From Heterohyrax brucei (taxonomy: Eukaryota > Chordata > Mammalia > Hyracoidea > Procaviidae): a stretch of 64,000 nucleotides of DNA. The first letter of the stretch is position 1. Every line of letters begins with the position of its first letter. The position numbers and the translations under genes are program-made. This document shows, one piece after another, positions 34,255 to 45,797 of the stretch. A model generated the notes under the pieces. The model worked only from the letters and a program-made list of their open reading frames with translations, was not told the origin of the DNA and searched no databases. Location: positions 138,914,829 to 138,978,828 of the forward strand of contig CM053143.1 in NCBI GenBank assembly GCA_028571685.1. The letters are read 5' to 3'.

Positions 34255-34420
34255 TCTTGTAGCAGCTTTATGCTATCAGCCCCATTTTACAGATGAGGAA
34301 AGGAAGCTTAGCCAGAAGTTAAATATCTTGTCCAAGTTCACACAGCTGACAAATGGCAGCTATAACTTCTTGTGTCTGAGTCAGTTCCAAAGCCCAGGCC
34401 CTTAACTGAGATCCCATACT
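34255..34420 (-). mobile_element. MIR SINE
   Basis: ccccattttacagatgagga and cacacagctgacaaatggca are the MIR core read in reverse. Confidence 0.8.
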
Positions 34421-34708
34421 ACTCTGAGTAAGTTTAGCTTAAACTTTACATTTTGCAGAAATCTTGAAAATTTAACTGTCAGAAAGGTAGGCACTTGAAC
34501 ATATCTAACAAAAGCATGTGTGCCACGACCAAAATGTAAGCATAAGGGCTAAAGCATAAAATAAATGGAAAAAAGTAGGAAGCATGAATGTTTTTGTTAG
34601 AGAAATCTTCCGAGATGTGTTTTTTTTCCCCCTTCCTCTGGCAAAGACAAAAAACCAGATCTGTTCTATCTCCAAGACTAGTGATTCGCAACTGTTATAT
34701 CAAAAGCT

Positions 34709-34775
34709 ATATAAAACTCAAGACGAAAATTAACTTTATTTCAGCTTTAAAGTTGTTAAGTTAGCATTTCTTAGT
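34709..34775. repeat. local duplication, copy 1
   Basis: ctatataaaactcaagacga, then aaattaactttatttcagc and gttagcatttc. Copy 2 is at about 35,087-35,151 in the same orientation. Confidence 0.85.
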
Positions 34776-34964
34776 ACCCAGGTACAAGGGCTGTAGAGAA
34801 ATAATGTCTACATTCTCAAAGAGTTCATTCACTCATTACTTGGTAGAAAAGTACCCATAAACAAACATCTGCATCTAATCATCGGGGCACTCACGTTAGG
34901 GTAGGCATTACTCCCACTTTAGGGGCAGTAACAACTCCTAGCTTAACACACGATGATCGTGGCT

Positions 34965-35086
34965 GTACGTACTGAACACTTACTGTGTGCCAGGCACCAT
35001 TCTAAAATCTTTCCAAGTAGCAACACATTTAATCCTCACAACAACTCTATGAGGTAGGTGCTATTATCTCCATTTTTAAAGAAACT
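34965..35086 (-). mobile_element. MIR SINE, left part
   Basis: gtgtgccaggcaccattctaa, catttaatcctcacaacaac and tatgaggtaggtgctattat. The rest of the element continues after the duplication and SINE, at about 35,351. Confidence 0.8.
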
Positions 35087-35151
35087 ATATATAAAACTCA
35101 AGAAGAAAATTAACTTTATTTCAGTTTTAAAGTTGCCAGGTTAGCATTTCC
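35087..35151. repeat. local duplication, copy 2
   Basis: About 65 bases match copy 1 (34,709) with roughly six differences. This copy interrupts a MIR. Confidence 0.85.
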
Positions 35152-35157
35152 CATTCC

Positions 35158-35350
35158 CCTAAAAAACCTTCACAGCTGTCAATTCCGACTTCTGGTGATC
35201 CTGTAAGGGTCATAGGTCACGGCCCCATCGGGTTCCCAAGGCTGTAATCTTTACAGAAGCAGGCTGCTGCACACCTTCCTCCCTTGGAGTGGATGGTGGA
35301 TTTAATCTAGCACCTTTCAGTTAGCAGTGGAGTGCTCAACTACTGCATCA
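35158..35350 (-). mobile_element. AfroSINE, M type
   Basis: cacagctgtcaattccgactt, gctgtaatctttacagaagc, actactgcatcacatag. Confidence 0.8.
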
Positions 35351-35540
35351 CATAGATGGGTCAATAATTTGCCCACAGTCACACAGTTATTAATAAGCAA
35401 TGCTCAAATGAGAAACTGACGCCCAGATGGGTTAAGCAACTTGTTCAAGGCTTCAGGGTTGTGTGCCGTGGAGCCAGCTGACTAACACAGGGCTGTCTGG
35501 AGTACGTAAACCTATGCTTCTTCCACTACAGTACCTGCCC
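35351..35540 (-). mobile_element. MIR SINE, right part
   Basis: caataatttgcccacagtcac and agttattaataagcaatgc continue the reversed MIR interrupted at 35,086. A second MIR-like stretch (cttgttcaaggcttcaggg) follows. Confidence 0.65.
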
Positions 35541-35956
35541 GGTCCCCATCTTTAAATGCCTGAACTAGTCTGGGCCCAACCTCAAATGCCTCTGCACTGG
35601 CCAGCGCTAGGGAGCAGTAGAGCCTAGAGGACAGATCCTATGTAGACGGGCCAGTTCTTCGAGACAAGAAAGCTAGATCTTGATATGAATTCTCCAGATT
35701 TTTACATACTGTCTACATGTTTTCTAAGCATTGTGTGGGCCAAACAAAACAGGATCTCAGGCTGTCAGCTTGCAATTCCTCTTTATTTATTAAGAGTCTT
35801 AAGTGACATTAGGAGCGGTTTCAAAAATGTTAGAAATCAGACATTATGATTAAGCTAAACCAAGCTTACTCCTAAATGCTCCCCACTTCCAACAAAGACA
35901 TATACTACATTTGCGCTAGAGTCAAACTTTAGCCACTAGTAGCTCCCTTCCAATGG

Positions 35957-36160
35957 AGCCTGAGTGGAACAAGTAGTTTGCAATTGCCGTCTAACCTAAA
36001 TGTGAGCTTCGAACCCATTCAGCAGCACCACAAAATAAAGGTTCGGCAATCTGCTTCTATAAAGATTACAATCAAGAAAACTGTATGGAGCAATTCTACG
36101 CTGTAACACACAGGGCTGTCATGAGTTGGAATTGACTCCATGGCAACAGGTTGGGTTTCA
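35957..36160 (+). mobile_element. AfroSINE, diverged
   Basis: ggagcctgagtggaacaagta, aatctgcttctataaagattac, gttggaattgactccatggca. Confidence 0.8.
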
Positions 36161-36190
36161 CTGACCACCAGAACCTCTGCACTCCAAATC

Positions 36191-36543
36191 TGTAGCCAGG
36201 CTACTGGACTTGGGCAGACATGGCTGTGCCAGTATGCTTGTCCATTTGCCCATCCTAACTCATAGTGACCCTACGGGACACAGCAGAACTGCTCCATAGT
36301 TTCCAAGGAGTGCCTGGTGGACTTGAACTGTTGACCTTTAAGTTAGCAGACATAGCATTTAACCACTACATACACCAGGGTTTCCCGTTCTTGCCTAGTC
36401 TGTAATATTCTGTGGACTCAGGGAGAGACGGATTTAGAGGCATGCTTGTCGACTTCTTATTTTTGCCCTTTTAAAATACACGCTGAATAAAACTTTCTTT
36501 CCGTTTTACTACAGTCTGTGATGTTTTTACCCTACAACTATTA
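36191..36543 (+). mobile_element. 5' LTR of a class I endogenous retrovirus
   Basis: It starts at tgtagccaggctactggac and ends before the primer-binding site. An AATAAA signal lies near 36,485 (gctgaataaaactttctttc). Outside the SINE at 36,253-36,385 it aligns with the LTR at 42,008. Identity is roughly 70% by eye, so the insertion is old. Confidence 0.7.
36253..36385 (-). mobile_element. AfroSINE, S type, inside the 5' LTR
   Basis: taactcatagtgaccctacgg to acatacaccagggtttcc. The tail end is cut short. It interrupts gcccatcc and cgttcttgcc, which are nearly contiguous in the 3' LTR. Confidence 0.9.
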
Positions 36544-39500
36544 ATGGTGTAATTGCCCAGGATTTCTGAAGCTATGAATCCGCTTGACCTTGAGGAGACC
36601 TGGGCTGTGGAGCAGACGCCGGCAAAAGAAAGGTCCTGTCTTCTGGATCCGTATGTTCTCAATCCACGTTCATTTGACACTGACAGGGTGAGTGCTCTTG
36701 GAAAATGAGCCTTTGCTTATTGTTTTTGTTCCCTTTCTCCTGTTTTCTTAAGTTTTGTTTGGCGTATTTGTTGGAAAAGCCAGTCGTTTGATTAAGAAGG
36801 CTCTTCTTAAAAAATTTTTGCTGTATCAGTGAGTTTATGTGCCCTTTCGGTCTCCTTTGATTAAAAGTGGCATTTAGTAACGTGTTAAAATGCAGTTTAG
36901 GTTCTGTTTCAAGTGTTGGAAATATTAAAGAGGTAATTCTATTTTCAAAGAGCTTTGGCTCATAATATGCCACAAAACTCTGGCCTTTTGGGGACCCAGA
37001 GAAAATCTGGAAAACAGTGGTCTCTTTGCCAGATTTGCAGGGGGAGGTGGCAGCACCTGATCTGTTATGAAATTTAAGGGAGAAGTGGTAGTTTTGGAAC
37101 TTTTTTTATGCTGTGTACTAGAAGTAATTTGGAATTTCAGTGACTACTTTGGGAAAATGAGTTTCCACCCACGTTGTCCCTTCCTCTTTGGAGAATTTTG
37201 TTTGATGCTCAAGTTTTGTCAAAAGATCTAGTATTCCACCATCTGAGGCTCTGGCAAGTTAAAAACTTTCTTCCAGACCTTGTTTCCTCCACTGAGTCCA
37301 TCTTACCAAAACCTGCTGTATACACTTTGACTAGAATTCCCATATTCTTGTTTTGTGTGGTATTGGTCAGTGAATTTATGTGATCTCTCTGTGTCCTTTT
37401 GTCCAGACTGCTTGCTTCTGGTCTAGAATGTTGTATCTAAGTTTTTGTCTTCAGCTGGTATCTACAGCTGAAAATTGCTGGGTTTTTCATGCCTGTCTTA
37501 GAACCTCAGTTCTTCATCTAGAAAAACCATGTCTGATGTCTGTCTTATGATTTAGACTTTTAACAGCTACTTGGAGAAACATTTATCTAAATTGGTTTAT
37601 TTGAAAAGTACAGCAAGATCTTTATGTTCTGTATATCGATCTCAGAAAGTAAAATCTTTTTAAGTAACTAAGCTAGAAATGTGTTTTATTTAAAGAAAAA
37701 GGATAATTTTGTCTAAAGTAAAAGTAGCAGTTCCAAAACAGTAAAAACAAAGAAATTAGCTATCTTTCGCTTTTTGAAATGCCCAGGTGAACTCAGAGGC
37801 ATGTAAATGGTTTGGAACGACCTCATTTTTCAGAACTTGAGCTAAAAATATGGAGGGCGGAGCACCATCAGGCCTCCCCAGTCCCAGGTTACATAGCTCC
37901 AGGGAAGCTTTGCAAACACCCTTTGCAACTAGGTGAAGACTTTTTACGACAAAAAAAGATAGGAAAGAATTACTACCTCGATAGTTACCTAATATTGGGT
38001 GGATCCCAATTGTAAAAGTACTATGACTAAGTCCTCTCTATTTTGGGGGAGTTTTAAGAAGCCAAAAAACCAAAAACACAATGAGACACACCTGCAATTG
38101 CCTGGAAAAATGTTTCCAACCCCAGCCAGATGCTGAAGGTTCTACCACTGTCAACTGAACAGAGACTGTGATTTCTGAGGCTAGCTGATAAAACCTATAA
38201 AGGTTCAAATTAGACTGGAAAAATATGAAAAACAGTAAGAGTTGAATGTAAATTTAAAATGTTTAAACAAACTTTATTTCAATTAGTTATGTTTTCATGG
38301 TATAGAGGCTTAAAGTAATTTCTAAGACATTTTGGGTGACTTACTGATGTTAAATTGAGTTAATGGATATTTGTCAGTTTAGATTTATGTACTTTTGCTT
38401 TTTATGACACAAAAGACAGAATATATGTATTTAATTCTGCTAAGGAATGTGCTTCTTTTTGCCATTTAAAGGGATACACTGTAAGAGGAATGCAACACAG
38501 ATAACATTTAAGATGTTTATTTTAGAAAGGAATTTCATTTGATATGGTCAAAAATTTCATTTGTCTGACTGAAGTTTAGTGATTTGACTTATGAGATTTT
38601 TAGGAGCTTTAATGTCACAGCATATAAGACAAAGAATTAAGGTTTTGCTGTTATAATAACAAAATTTTCTTTGAATTCTATATTGAGGAGTTAGTTTACT
38701 CTTTGTATTACCTATTACAAAGGCAAAGGTTTGACCTCTCATTCCAGTAACGTTTCTGAGCCAAAAACCAAGCCGCCAGCTTTTAGGTGTGGAAAAAAAA
38801 AGCTAAGTTTTTTACTTTAAAATCATTGGTTAAATAAATTAAGTACTTTTTCTTGATAAGCTATAATTATTAATACTCAGTTATTTAGAGATTTGATGTA
38901 TCCTGACTACACAGTATTATGCCTGAAGATTATTATGTATTATATCTGAAGTTCTTTAAAAATACCATTAACGGTTGTATTTAGAAATATTATTGTCTAA
39001 CGTTTTTTAACTGATTTGATTTTCTTCTGCCTTTATCTCGTGTTTGTACTTAATTTCTATCAGATCTTTCACTATTAAGAGCATTTTTATAAATTAACTG
39101 TGGCCATATTAAGTTTTGCCATCTGCAGAAAAGTATTTACTTTTCTGATTTCTTGAAAACAACTGATCAGAATATCTCAACAGACAAGATGAAGTATATT
39201 GGAGTTATGAAAAAGATTGTGACCAGACTTGATCAAGACTTCTGATATACTGCCATACAAAGTCTGACGGGTTCACAGACTGCAGGTAATCCAGAATCAG
39301 GAAGAACAGGAAATAACTACATAAGACTAAGTAAACTACAGGATCTATGGGTTTTCTCTGAGAATACTGTTGTTTTAAGCTCCTCCTTTTTGGCTGTAAG
39401 AAACCATTTTCTTCCCTCCTAAATTATTTAACTAACAGATGTAGATATTGAACTCTCAAATTAGAATGTGTATTGGTAAACTAGGCAAACTAAAAAATAT

Positions 39501-40049
39501 CATAACCAGAAACATGTCTGAAGTTTGAGCAATGATTTTACAAAATAGAACAGCATCAGATTTCCTACTAGTTCTATCAAGAAACAGTTTGTGCCTTGAT
39601 AGATAAGTGTTCTGTATACATATCAATATACAAGCTGAGGTGTTACTGAAGGCAGTTGCTGCTGAGGCACATAAAAAACAGTTACAGACACTGCTTATCA
39701 TGAGATTTGTTTCCTTGTTTAAGACTCTAGAGTCATGGTTTCATTGCTTATTTTAAAAAAAATTGGCCTAATATTGTTAAAGTGTTCTATTCTACCTCCT
39801 AGTTCACTGCACCCTGCACCGGATCTTAAAAACCAGGTGGTGCTCACTTAACATTTACTGAGCATGTTTTATCAAAAGTTCTATAGCAAGATCGTCATCC
39901 AAAGGAGAAAACCATGAAAGAGTGGTAATTCTCCATGAAAACATAGGAGGCAGGGTGAGCTATGCAGGCTACTACCTTTAGGTATCCTTTTGAACTGTAA
40001 GCTTTGAAGGGGAGGGGAAAAGAAACTGGTTCCTGAAGCCACTTTGAGC

Positions 40050-41217
40050 CAAACAATGGTCCAGAAAACCAGTAAGACCATGTTACTCTGGGCGTTGTGC
40101 TTTTCTTCAAAAAAAAAAAAAAGAACTGTGTGCTTTGTGAAACTGACTCCAAAGCTAAGACCGAGAACAAGGCTTAAGGTATCCTTGCATGACATGGTTG
40201 TCTAATGTTTATAACCAAACTCTCACTCTCCTACTGCACACAAAATTCTGTGTCTGAAAGAAACTAGGTTCTCAGAAGTGGTCAACCTTATGTCTCAGAC
40301 TCCATTTTGTCTAAGGTTCCACTTCTGTTTCAAAGACAGTGACTTATGGCTCTTAATCCCTAAACCAAGGCGGGGCAGCTTGTTCTTGGGAAGAACACTC
40401 AGTATCTTTTAAAGTGAATAATTGAAGTTCTCCACTCTTATTAATCATGAATTCTCCACTGGAAACCTGTTTGTCACACATAAGTTTTTCTATACTTTCT
40501 GTTTCCTCTAGACAATCTCAGAGTGCACTTCATGGAGATGTGATTTTGTATAGTATTTCCAACCATACTAGTTTAAATGATCCTTTTCCATGTAAATTTA
40601 CATGGACAATCTCTTGTTTAGATTCACAATGAATGCTTGGGCAATGTACCCTGGGAATCTTAGGATTACTTTTAGCTATTCACAGTAGTGATGCCAGTGA
40701 ATACTGGAAACCCCCCCAAAAACCCAAACCCACTCTGTTAAGTCGATTCTGATTATGGCGACCCTACAGACAGAGTAGAAGTGCTCCACAGAGTTTCTAA
40801 GGAGCACCTGGAGGATTCGAACTGCTGACCTTTTGGTTATCAGACTAGCCCTTAACCACTATGCCACCAGGGTTTCCAAAAACACTGGAAAGGCAAAGTT
40901 AAATTGTAACCCATTGTAAAATGAGATTCAGAAGAGATTTCACTGGTCTAACACTCAGGGTATGGTTGGTAGCTTTAATCCTACTTAAGGTATAGCTGAA
41001 TTGGAGAAATCTTTTAAGAAATTTATCAATCACTACAGAATAAACAGCAGATGAAATTGCTAGTGGGATGGAAACACAGCAGTGATCTCTGACCTGATAA
41101 ACCAAACTGACATGAGTTAACAGAAGAGCTTTAGATTTCTTATCAGCCCAAGAAAGTGTAGTCTGTGCTACAGACAAGAAAAACATAGACAGCAAACTAC
41201 TTGGTTATACACTATAA
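40050..41217 (+). pseudogene. retroviral env remnant, broken
   Basis: At 41,116-41,217 one frame reads through a stretch with Asn-Arg-Arg-Ala-Leu-Asp (41,119-41,136) followed by a Cys. This resembles the conserved ectodomain of a gammaretrovirus-type transmembrane subunit. The same frame upstream (41,044-41,115) contains four stop codons. A possible signal-peptide-like start is at 40,054. An AfroSINE interrupts the region at 40,711-40,877, and the total length is short for env. It is non-functional. Confidence 0.45.
40711..40877 (-). mobile_element. AfroSINE, S type, inside the ERV
   Basis: aaacccactctgttaagtcga to actatgccaccagggtttcc. Confidence 0.9.
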
Positions 41218-41599
41218 TATCCCTACAAATACGAGATTTGTTTGGTTGGTTACCATCAGAAATAAGTACATAGGCTACTGCAAGGGACAGTTATACTCTC
41301 AGTCTGATACTGTTAGGCATAATAAAACTTTTCTTCTATTGTCTTACACAGCTAAAAGGCAAAAGGTCTTGGGCTAAAATGTTGATGCACATTGAGTCTG
41401 CTAACTCCAGAAATGTGACTGATGAGAACATTAATCTTACTTAAGATCCTGGTGAAGAACCAGGTAGTATCCAGTTGGAAAAGGAGCACCATAAAAAGCC
41501 TGCTGGGTCACCATCTAAAAACTCAACCAAGTCCAGGTATTGATCGTCATGTGTTATCTCCAATCTCTGATCAAATGGGAGGAATGATTTAGAATAATA

Positions 41600-41640
41600 A
41601 TAAAAAAAAAACCCAGTGCTGTTGAGTCAGAGTCATTATT
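41600..41640 (-). mobile_element. SINE tail fragment inside the ERV
   Basis: A-run then cccagtgctgttgagtcagag; nothing further. Confidence 0.5.
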
Positions 41641-42007
41641 CCCTGATCAACAGAGAATGTGACCCAGCTGAAGGTGGGCCCAAAGAACTCAAAAGGACAC
41701 ATCAACTGGGCCCTGAGGTCTAAAGACAATAAATAGGACAAACTTGCAAAATTATCTTCTAGGGAATCTTTCACATAACCCCAAACAATGAAGACTTTCC
41801 ATTCTTATCTTCTTCTACTAACAAATAATGAATAAAAAATTTGTTGGACCAATGAAGAGCTTCCTGACTGTCATTACTGAAATCTGTACCAGTGATTGCT
41901 AAGAAAAACAATTCGAAATGTAGGATCACAGTTTCTAGCCATTCCATAAAAAGGTAATGCTTTCAATGGTTTTGCCCAGTTGTGATGTTAACACATACTG
42001 ATGGTTC

Positions 42008-42190
42008 TGTAACATTGTCTGGACTCAGACAGACACGGCTGTGGTGGTATGCCTGTCCATTGCCCCCTTCTTACCTAGTCTGTAGCATTCCTTGGAGTTG
42101 GCAGATATCGCTCTAGCAGCATGCTTGTCGGCTTCTTACTTTACCCCTTTTTTCGAATATAAGACAAATAAACCTTTCTTTCTGCTTAAA
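42008..42190 (+). mobile_element. 3' LTR of the endogenous retrovirus, truncated
   Basis: tgtaacattgtctggactcag, cttacctagtctgtagcattc, gcatgcttgtcggcttctta and acaaataaacctttctttct match the 5' LTR in order. It stops just after the polyadenylation signal, so its 3' end is missing. Confidence 0.7.
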
Positions 42191-42967
42191 AATATATTTT
42201 TATTTATTTGTTACTAAAACTACTTACAAGTTTTTGTATACCTGGATTCCCTGAAATGATTTTTAACATGACTTTTGAAAGTTACCACACATAACTGCAG
42301 CAAAATAAGACACTTCCCATTTCCTAGCCAGTCAACTCAAACTAAATTCATTCTGGGAAAAATGTGGCTGCAGCCTTGACCATTGCCTTTGTGGGGGTTC
42401 CCACACTACAGTCCAGCTCTGAGAATTCAACTCAGGACACCAGGGCCCATTTCCTGATGTCCCTTCTTTTATCAGCTGGAGGAGACTTGAGGAAATGAGT
42501 CAAAATCCTAAGGGTAACTTGTAGCAGCTGACAACAACAGCAGCAAAATCCATTACGCACAACAGCATCTGTGTGTACATGTGTGACAAGGGAAGCCCAA
42601 AAATACTTGCCACGTTTCTGATGTGAATTTCTTCAGGGAGAAGAAAGGCTGTGAATGATAAACTGTCATATCTTATCACGCTGGAGGGTAAATAGCCTAA
42701 GCTATTTGCTGTTACTGGGGGGTTTCTCTTTCACAGGCATGTCATAAGCATACAATGCTAAGATCATTTTTATTTTGAGGAGTGGGAGGTGGTTTTCAAC
42801 TAACTTACACTAAAATTTTAGAGGTAGCTGATCTTCGTTTCCATAGCTGGGATGAACAGCTAACATCTACTGCTTCTTTGTGCAACCCTTTCCAGGTCCA
42901 AAGCTTCCACTCCTCCAGAAAAGCTATCATTTAATAAATCCTCTGTCAGGGAAGGTTGTTGTGGGTG
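42191..42967. other. intronic sequence, no gene recognised
   Basis: Nothing recognised beyond an AT-rich start. Confidence 0.5.
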
Positions 42968-43106
42968 ATGATGTGCCATCCAGTCGATTCTGACTCACAG
43001 CAACCCTATAGGACAGGGGCTGAACTGCTCTGAAGGGTTTCCTAGGCTACAATTTTTACCAGTTTGATAGAAGCCATCTGTCAACTACTTTCACCACTAC
43101 ACCAGA
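42968..43106 (-). mobile_element. AfroSINE with internal deletion
   Basis: tgccatccagtcgattctgac, aggctacaatttttaccag, cactacaccagagaatgc. Confidence 0.75.
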
Positions 43107-43179
43107 GAATGCTCTAACTTAAACACTGTAAAACAGGCAGTTCTCCATCTTTTTTCACCAAATTTCGGAAGGTCTTTGG

Positions 43180-43252
43180 TAGTCCTGTTCATTTTATTCC
43201 CAGAATCCACAGCATACAGTTGGTATTCATTAAATATTTCTCAATAAATTAA
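43180..43252 (+). mobile_element. L2 LINE 3' terminus
   Basis: tattcccagaatccacagca and ttggtattcattaaatattt match the L2 end in order. Confidence 0.5.
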
Positions 43253-43448
43253 TGCAAATCTCACTGTATGGGCTGATCTTAGGCATCACCATTGATTATT
43301 TGGGGCAAATGTTTTATCCTCATCCAGTTTATCCATCTGTAAACGGGTGGGGATGGTTAACAGTATTACCTCCTGGGCTTGCAAAGAAAATTGGAAATGA
43401 CAGGCAAGGCCCTGCCACACATTTTCCAAAGAAAGAACAACTATTTTA

Positions 43449-43612
43449 CACCCTGGTGGCATATTTTAAGAGCTATGACTGCTAACCTAAAGGTCAGCAG
43501 TTCACATCCATCAGGCTCTCCTTGGAAACTCTATGGGGCGGTTCTACTGTTCCCTATAGGGTAACCATGAGTCGGTATCAACCGGACAGCAATAGGTTTG
43601 GTTTTGGTTTGG
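43449..43612 (+). mobile_element. AfroSINE, S type, full length
   Basis: caccctggtggcatattttaa to gtcggtatcaaccggacagc and a ggttttggtttgg tail. Confidence 0.9.
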
Positions 43613-43636
43613 TAGGCAAAGTGGGTAAGATCTTGA

Positions 43637-43755
43637 TGGCTAACCAAAAGATGAGCAGTTCAGACCCGCTAGCTACTCCGTGAAAACACTACAGGGGCAA
43701 GGGCTACTTTGTCAAAAGAGTTTCTATCAGCCAAAACTGACTGAAAGGCAAAGGA
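43637..43755 (+). mobile_element. AfroSINE, decayed
   Basis: ggctaaccaaaagatgagcag and gttcagacccgctagctact are clear; the tail half is poor. Confidence 0.6.
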
Positions 43756-44324
43756 TTCACCTAACATGAAATTTAAGTAATATGAAATTTAAGGCACATC
43801 AGAAAATGTGCTTTGTAGAAACACAATATGTATGATTTATAAAGCATAAGAAAAAATGAGTAGATGTGTAGGAATAAGAATGGGATTAAATGAATTATCT
43901 GGAATCTCTCTATAAAGCAATCATACTATTTCCAGCAAGATAATAATCCACCATGCCCTGGCTCCAGCTGCTGGGGACATCTCTGGCCTCACACCTGCAG
44001 GAACAAGGGGAAGGTATGATTCACTATTCCAGGTTCATCCTGCCTGACACAGAAGCTGTAACTACTACAGGAAGGGGAGGAGGGCACTCTACAGTGAAAC
44101 TGTAGTGAAGCCTGTTAGGGCTGAACAGTGGGTAACGTAAGCTTACAAGGGCAGACAGGTAGGTCACACCAAGTGGCCCTAGTGAGCAGCAGCAGCAAAG
44201 GAATCTCCAGGCAGGTGGAAGAGTTATGGAGAGAGCTGACAAGAACTGCTTAGTTGACTATCTGAATGCAGAAGGAGAATTCTGAACCCAAAGGAACCTT
44301 CATGATGTGTATGCCTCGTTGTAC

Positions 44325-44452
44325 TTTAAGGGGGAACTAGGATCCCCAAGAATTTCAGCATCCTGCCAAGGGCACGCAGCCAGTGAATGGCAGAGAAAAC
44401 GAACCAGATTGGAAGTCCAAAGCTTTGACACTACACCACACTGCCTCCCCAA
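44325..44452 (-). mobile_element. MIR SINE
   Basis: gcatcctgccaagggcacgc, agccagtgaatggcagag and actacaccacactgcc match the reversed MIR. Confidence 0.75.
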
Positions 44453-45766
44453 GAGACAGACTTTAAAATTCCCTTTGCCAAATACCTATTGGCTGAAGCA
44501 GGCAAATTATGAGGAAGAGGGAAACAATTGATTCATTTAGTTTTAAAAAATGGAAATATTCAATGTGGTCTGTCTTTCTTGGAACTCTACTCGGGTCTAG
44601 TTCATCTACCTTACCAGAATCCAAAAAAATAAAAATAAGGCACGAGAAAATACAACGACCACACATGTCGTTTTAGCTAGGCAGTCAAATCCAAGGAATC
44701 TGGACACTGGGTCATAATTCCTTCTACTTCACAGGGGTCCAGATGGAAGGTCTGTCTCTTTCCAACAGGAAAACCTTCACAATGCCTTTCATACCGGGAG
44801 GGGAAGCCGCGTCTTGAGATTTCATGGGGAAACGACAGTATTCGGTAGACCCCACCGCAGTCCATTGCGAGGCTTCTTTTTGAGCCCTTAGGTTCTCGTT
44901 CAGACTCACTTTCTATCCTTACATTATCAGAGTAACTCTCAAGAATTTTTTAAACAGTGACCTGGGGGAAAGCGGAGTTTCAGGGGTTAGCGTGGCGACC
45001 GCCAGCGCCGCGTGTACCAGCGACTCCCAGACCAAAAAAAAAAAAAAAGTCAGCAAGAGGTCCAGGAATCTGCAAAGCCTTCTCCACCTTAAAGACCCAA
45101 GTTCTCGCGCAGATATAACTGGATTTCCATAACAGCTTTAAGAACCAAGGAGAATTTGCGGAAAGTTCCACTCCGTCTTCCACTCGCCAACTCAGGCAGC
45201 TCTGAAGTATAACTATCATGTGGAAGGGAGTGTAGCGAATCTCAAATTTCCCGAAGAAACCCGGAGCTGAGATCACGGGTCGCAGACACCGAGATGAGGG
45301 GCTTTCAGGGCCCCGCCAGCCTGCTGGGACACTCTGCCTCGGGCGCGCGCGGCTCCTGGCGCTGGGGATCGCAGAGCCTCAACGCGGGGTCGCTGCCTGC
45401 CCGGGAGCTGGCGGCAAGCGCAGCCTCCAGACGCTCTGGCGCGTGCGGCAGGAATGAAACCGCACAGCGGCAGAAAAGGGCGAGCCTCCGGCACGGGATT
45501 TTCAAAAGCAAAAAGTCTGCAACCTAGCGGCTGCTTTCTACACGCCCTGCCCAAGTTGTCCATGTCGTCGCCACCTCAAGGCTCCCTGGGGTCTGGCCTC
45601 CCAGCCCACGCCGCCGCGCGCTCAGCATGCAAAAGCATAACCTGGGAGCCGGGGAGCACCGCCGCCTTCGACTAGTCTCCACCGGTAGCGCTGCTAGCCA
45701 AGGCGGCAGCGCGTCGGTCCCCGTCTCTGGCACAAAGAGCGCCCGTGGTTGGAAATCGGCAGCCGC

Positions 45767-45793
<27 letters not shown>
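45767..45793. repeat. (AG)n microsatellite in the CpG island
   Basis: About 13 AG units. On the KIT sense strand it reads (CT)n, about 490 bases downstream of the exon 1 donor. Confidence 0.95.

Positions 45794-45797
<4 letters not shown>

Larger units (their letters stand above)
36544..42007 (+). mobile_element. endogenous retrovirus internal region, decayed
   Basis: A stretch at 36,545-36,563 (tggtgtaattgcccaggat) has the place and partial pattern of a tRNA-Phe-type primer-binding site. About 5.4 kb follow, AT-rich, with no open frame longer than about 100 codons. I could not recognise gag, protease or pol motifs, so much of the interior is lost or decayed beyond reading by eye. An env remnant is listed separately. 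The orientation is plus, antisense to KIT. Confidence 0.6.
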
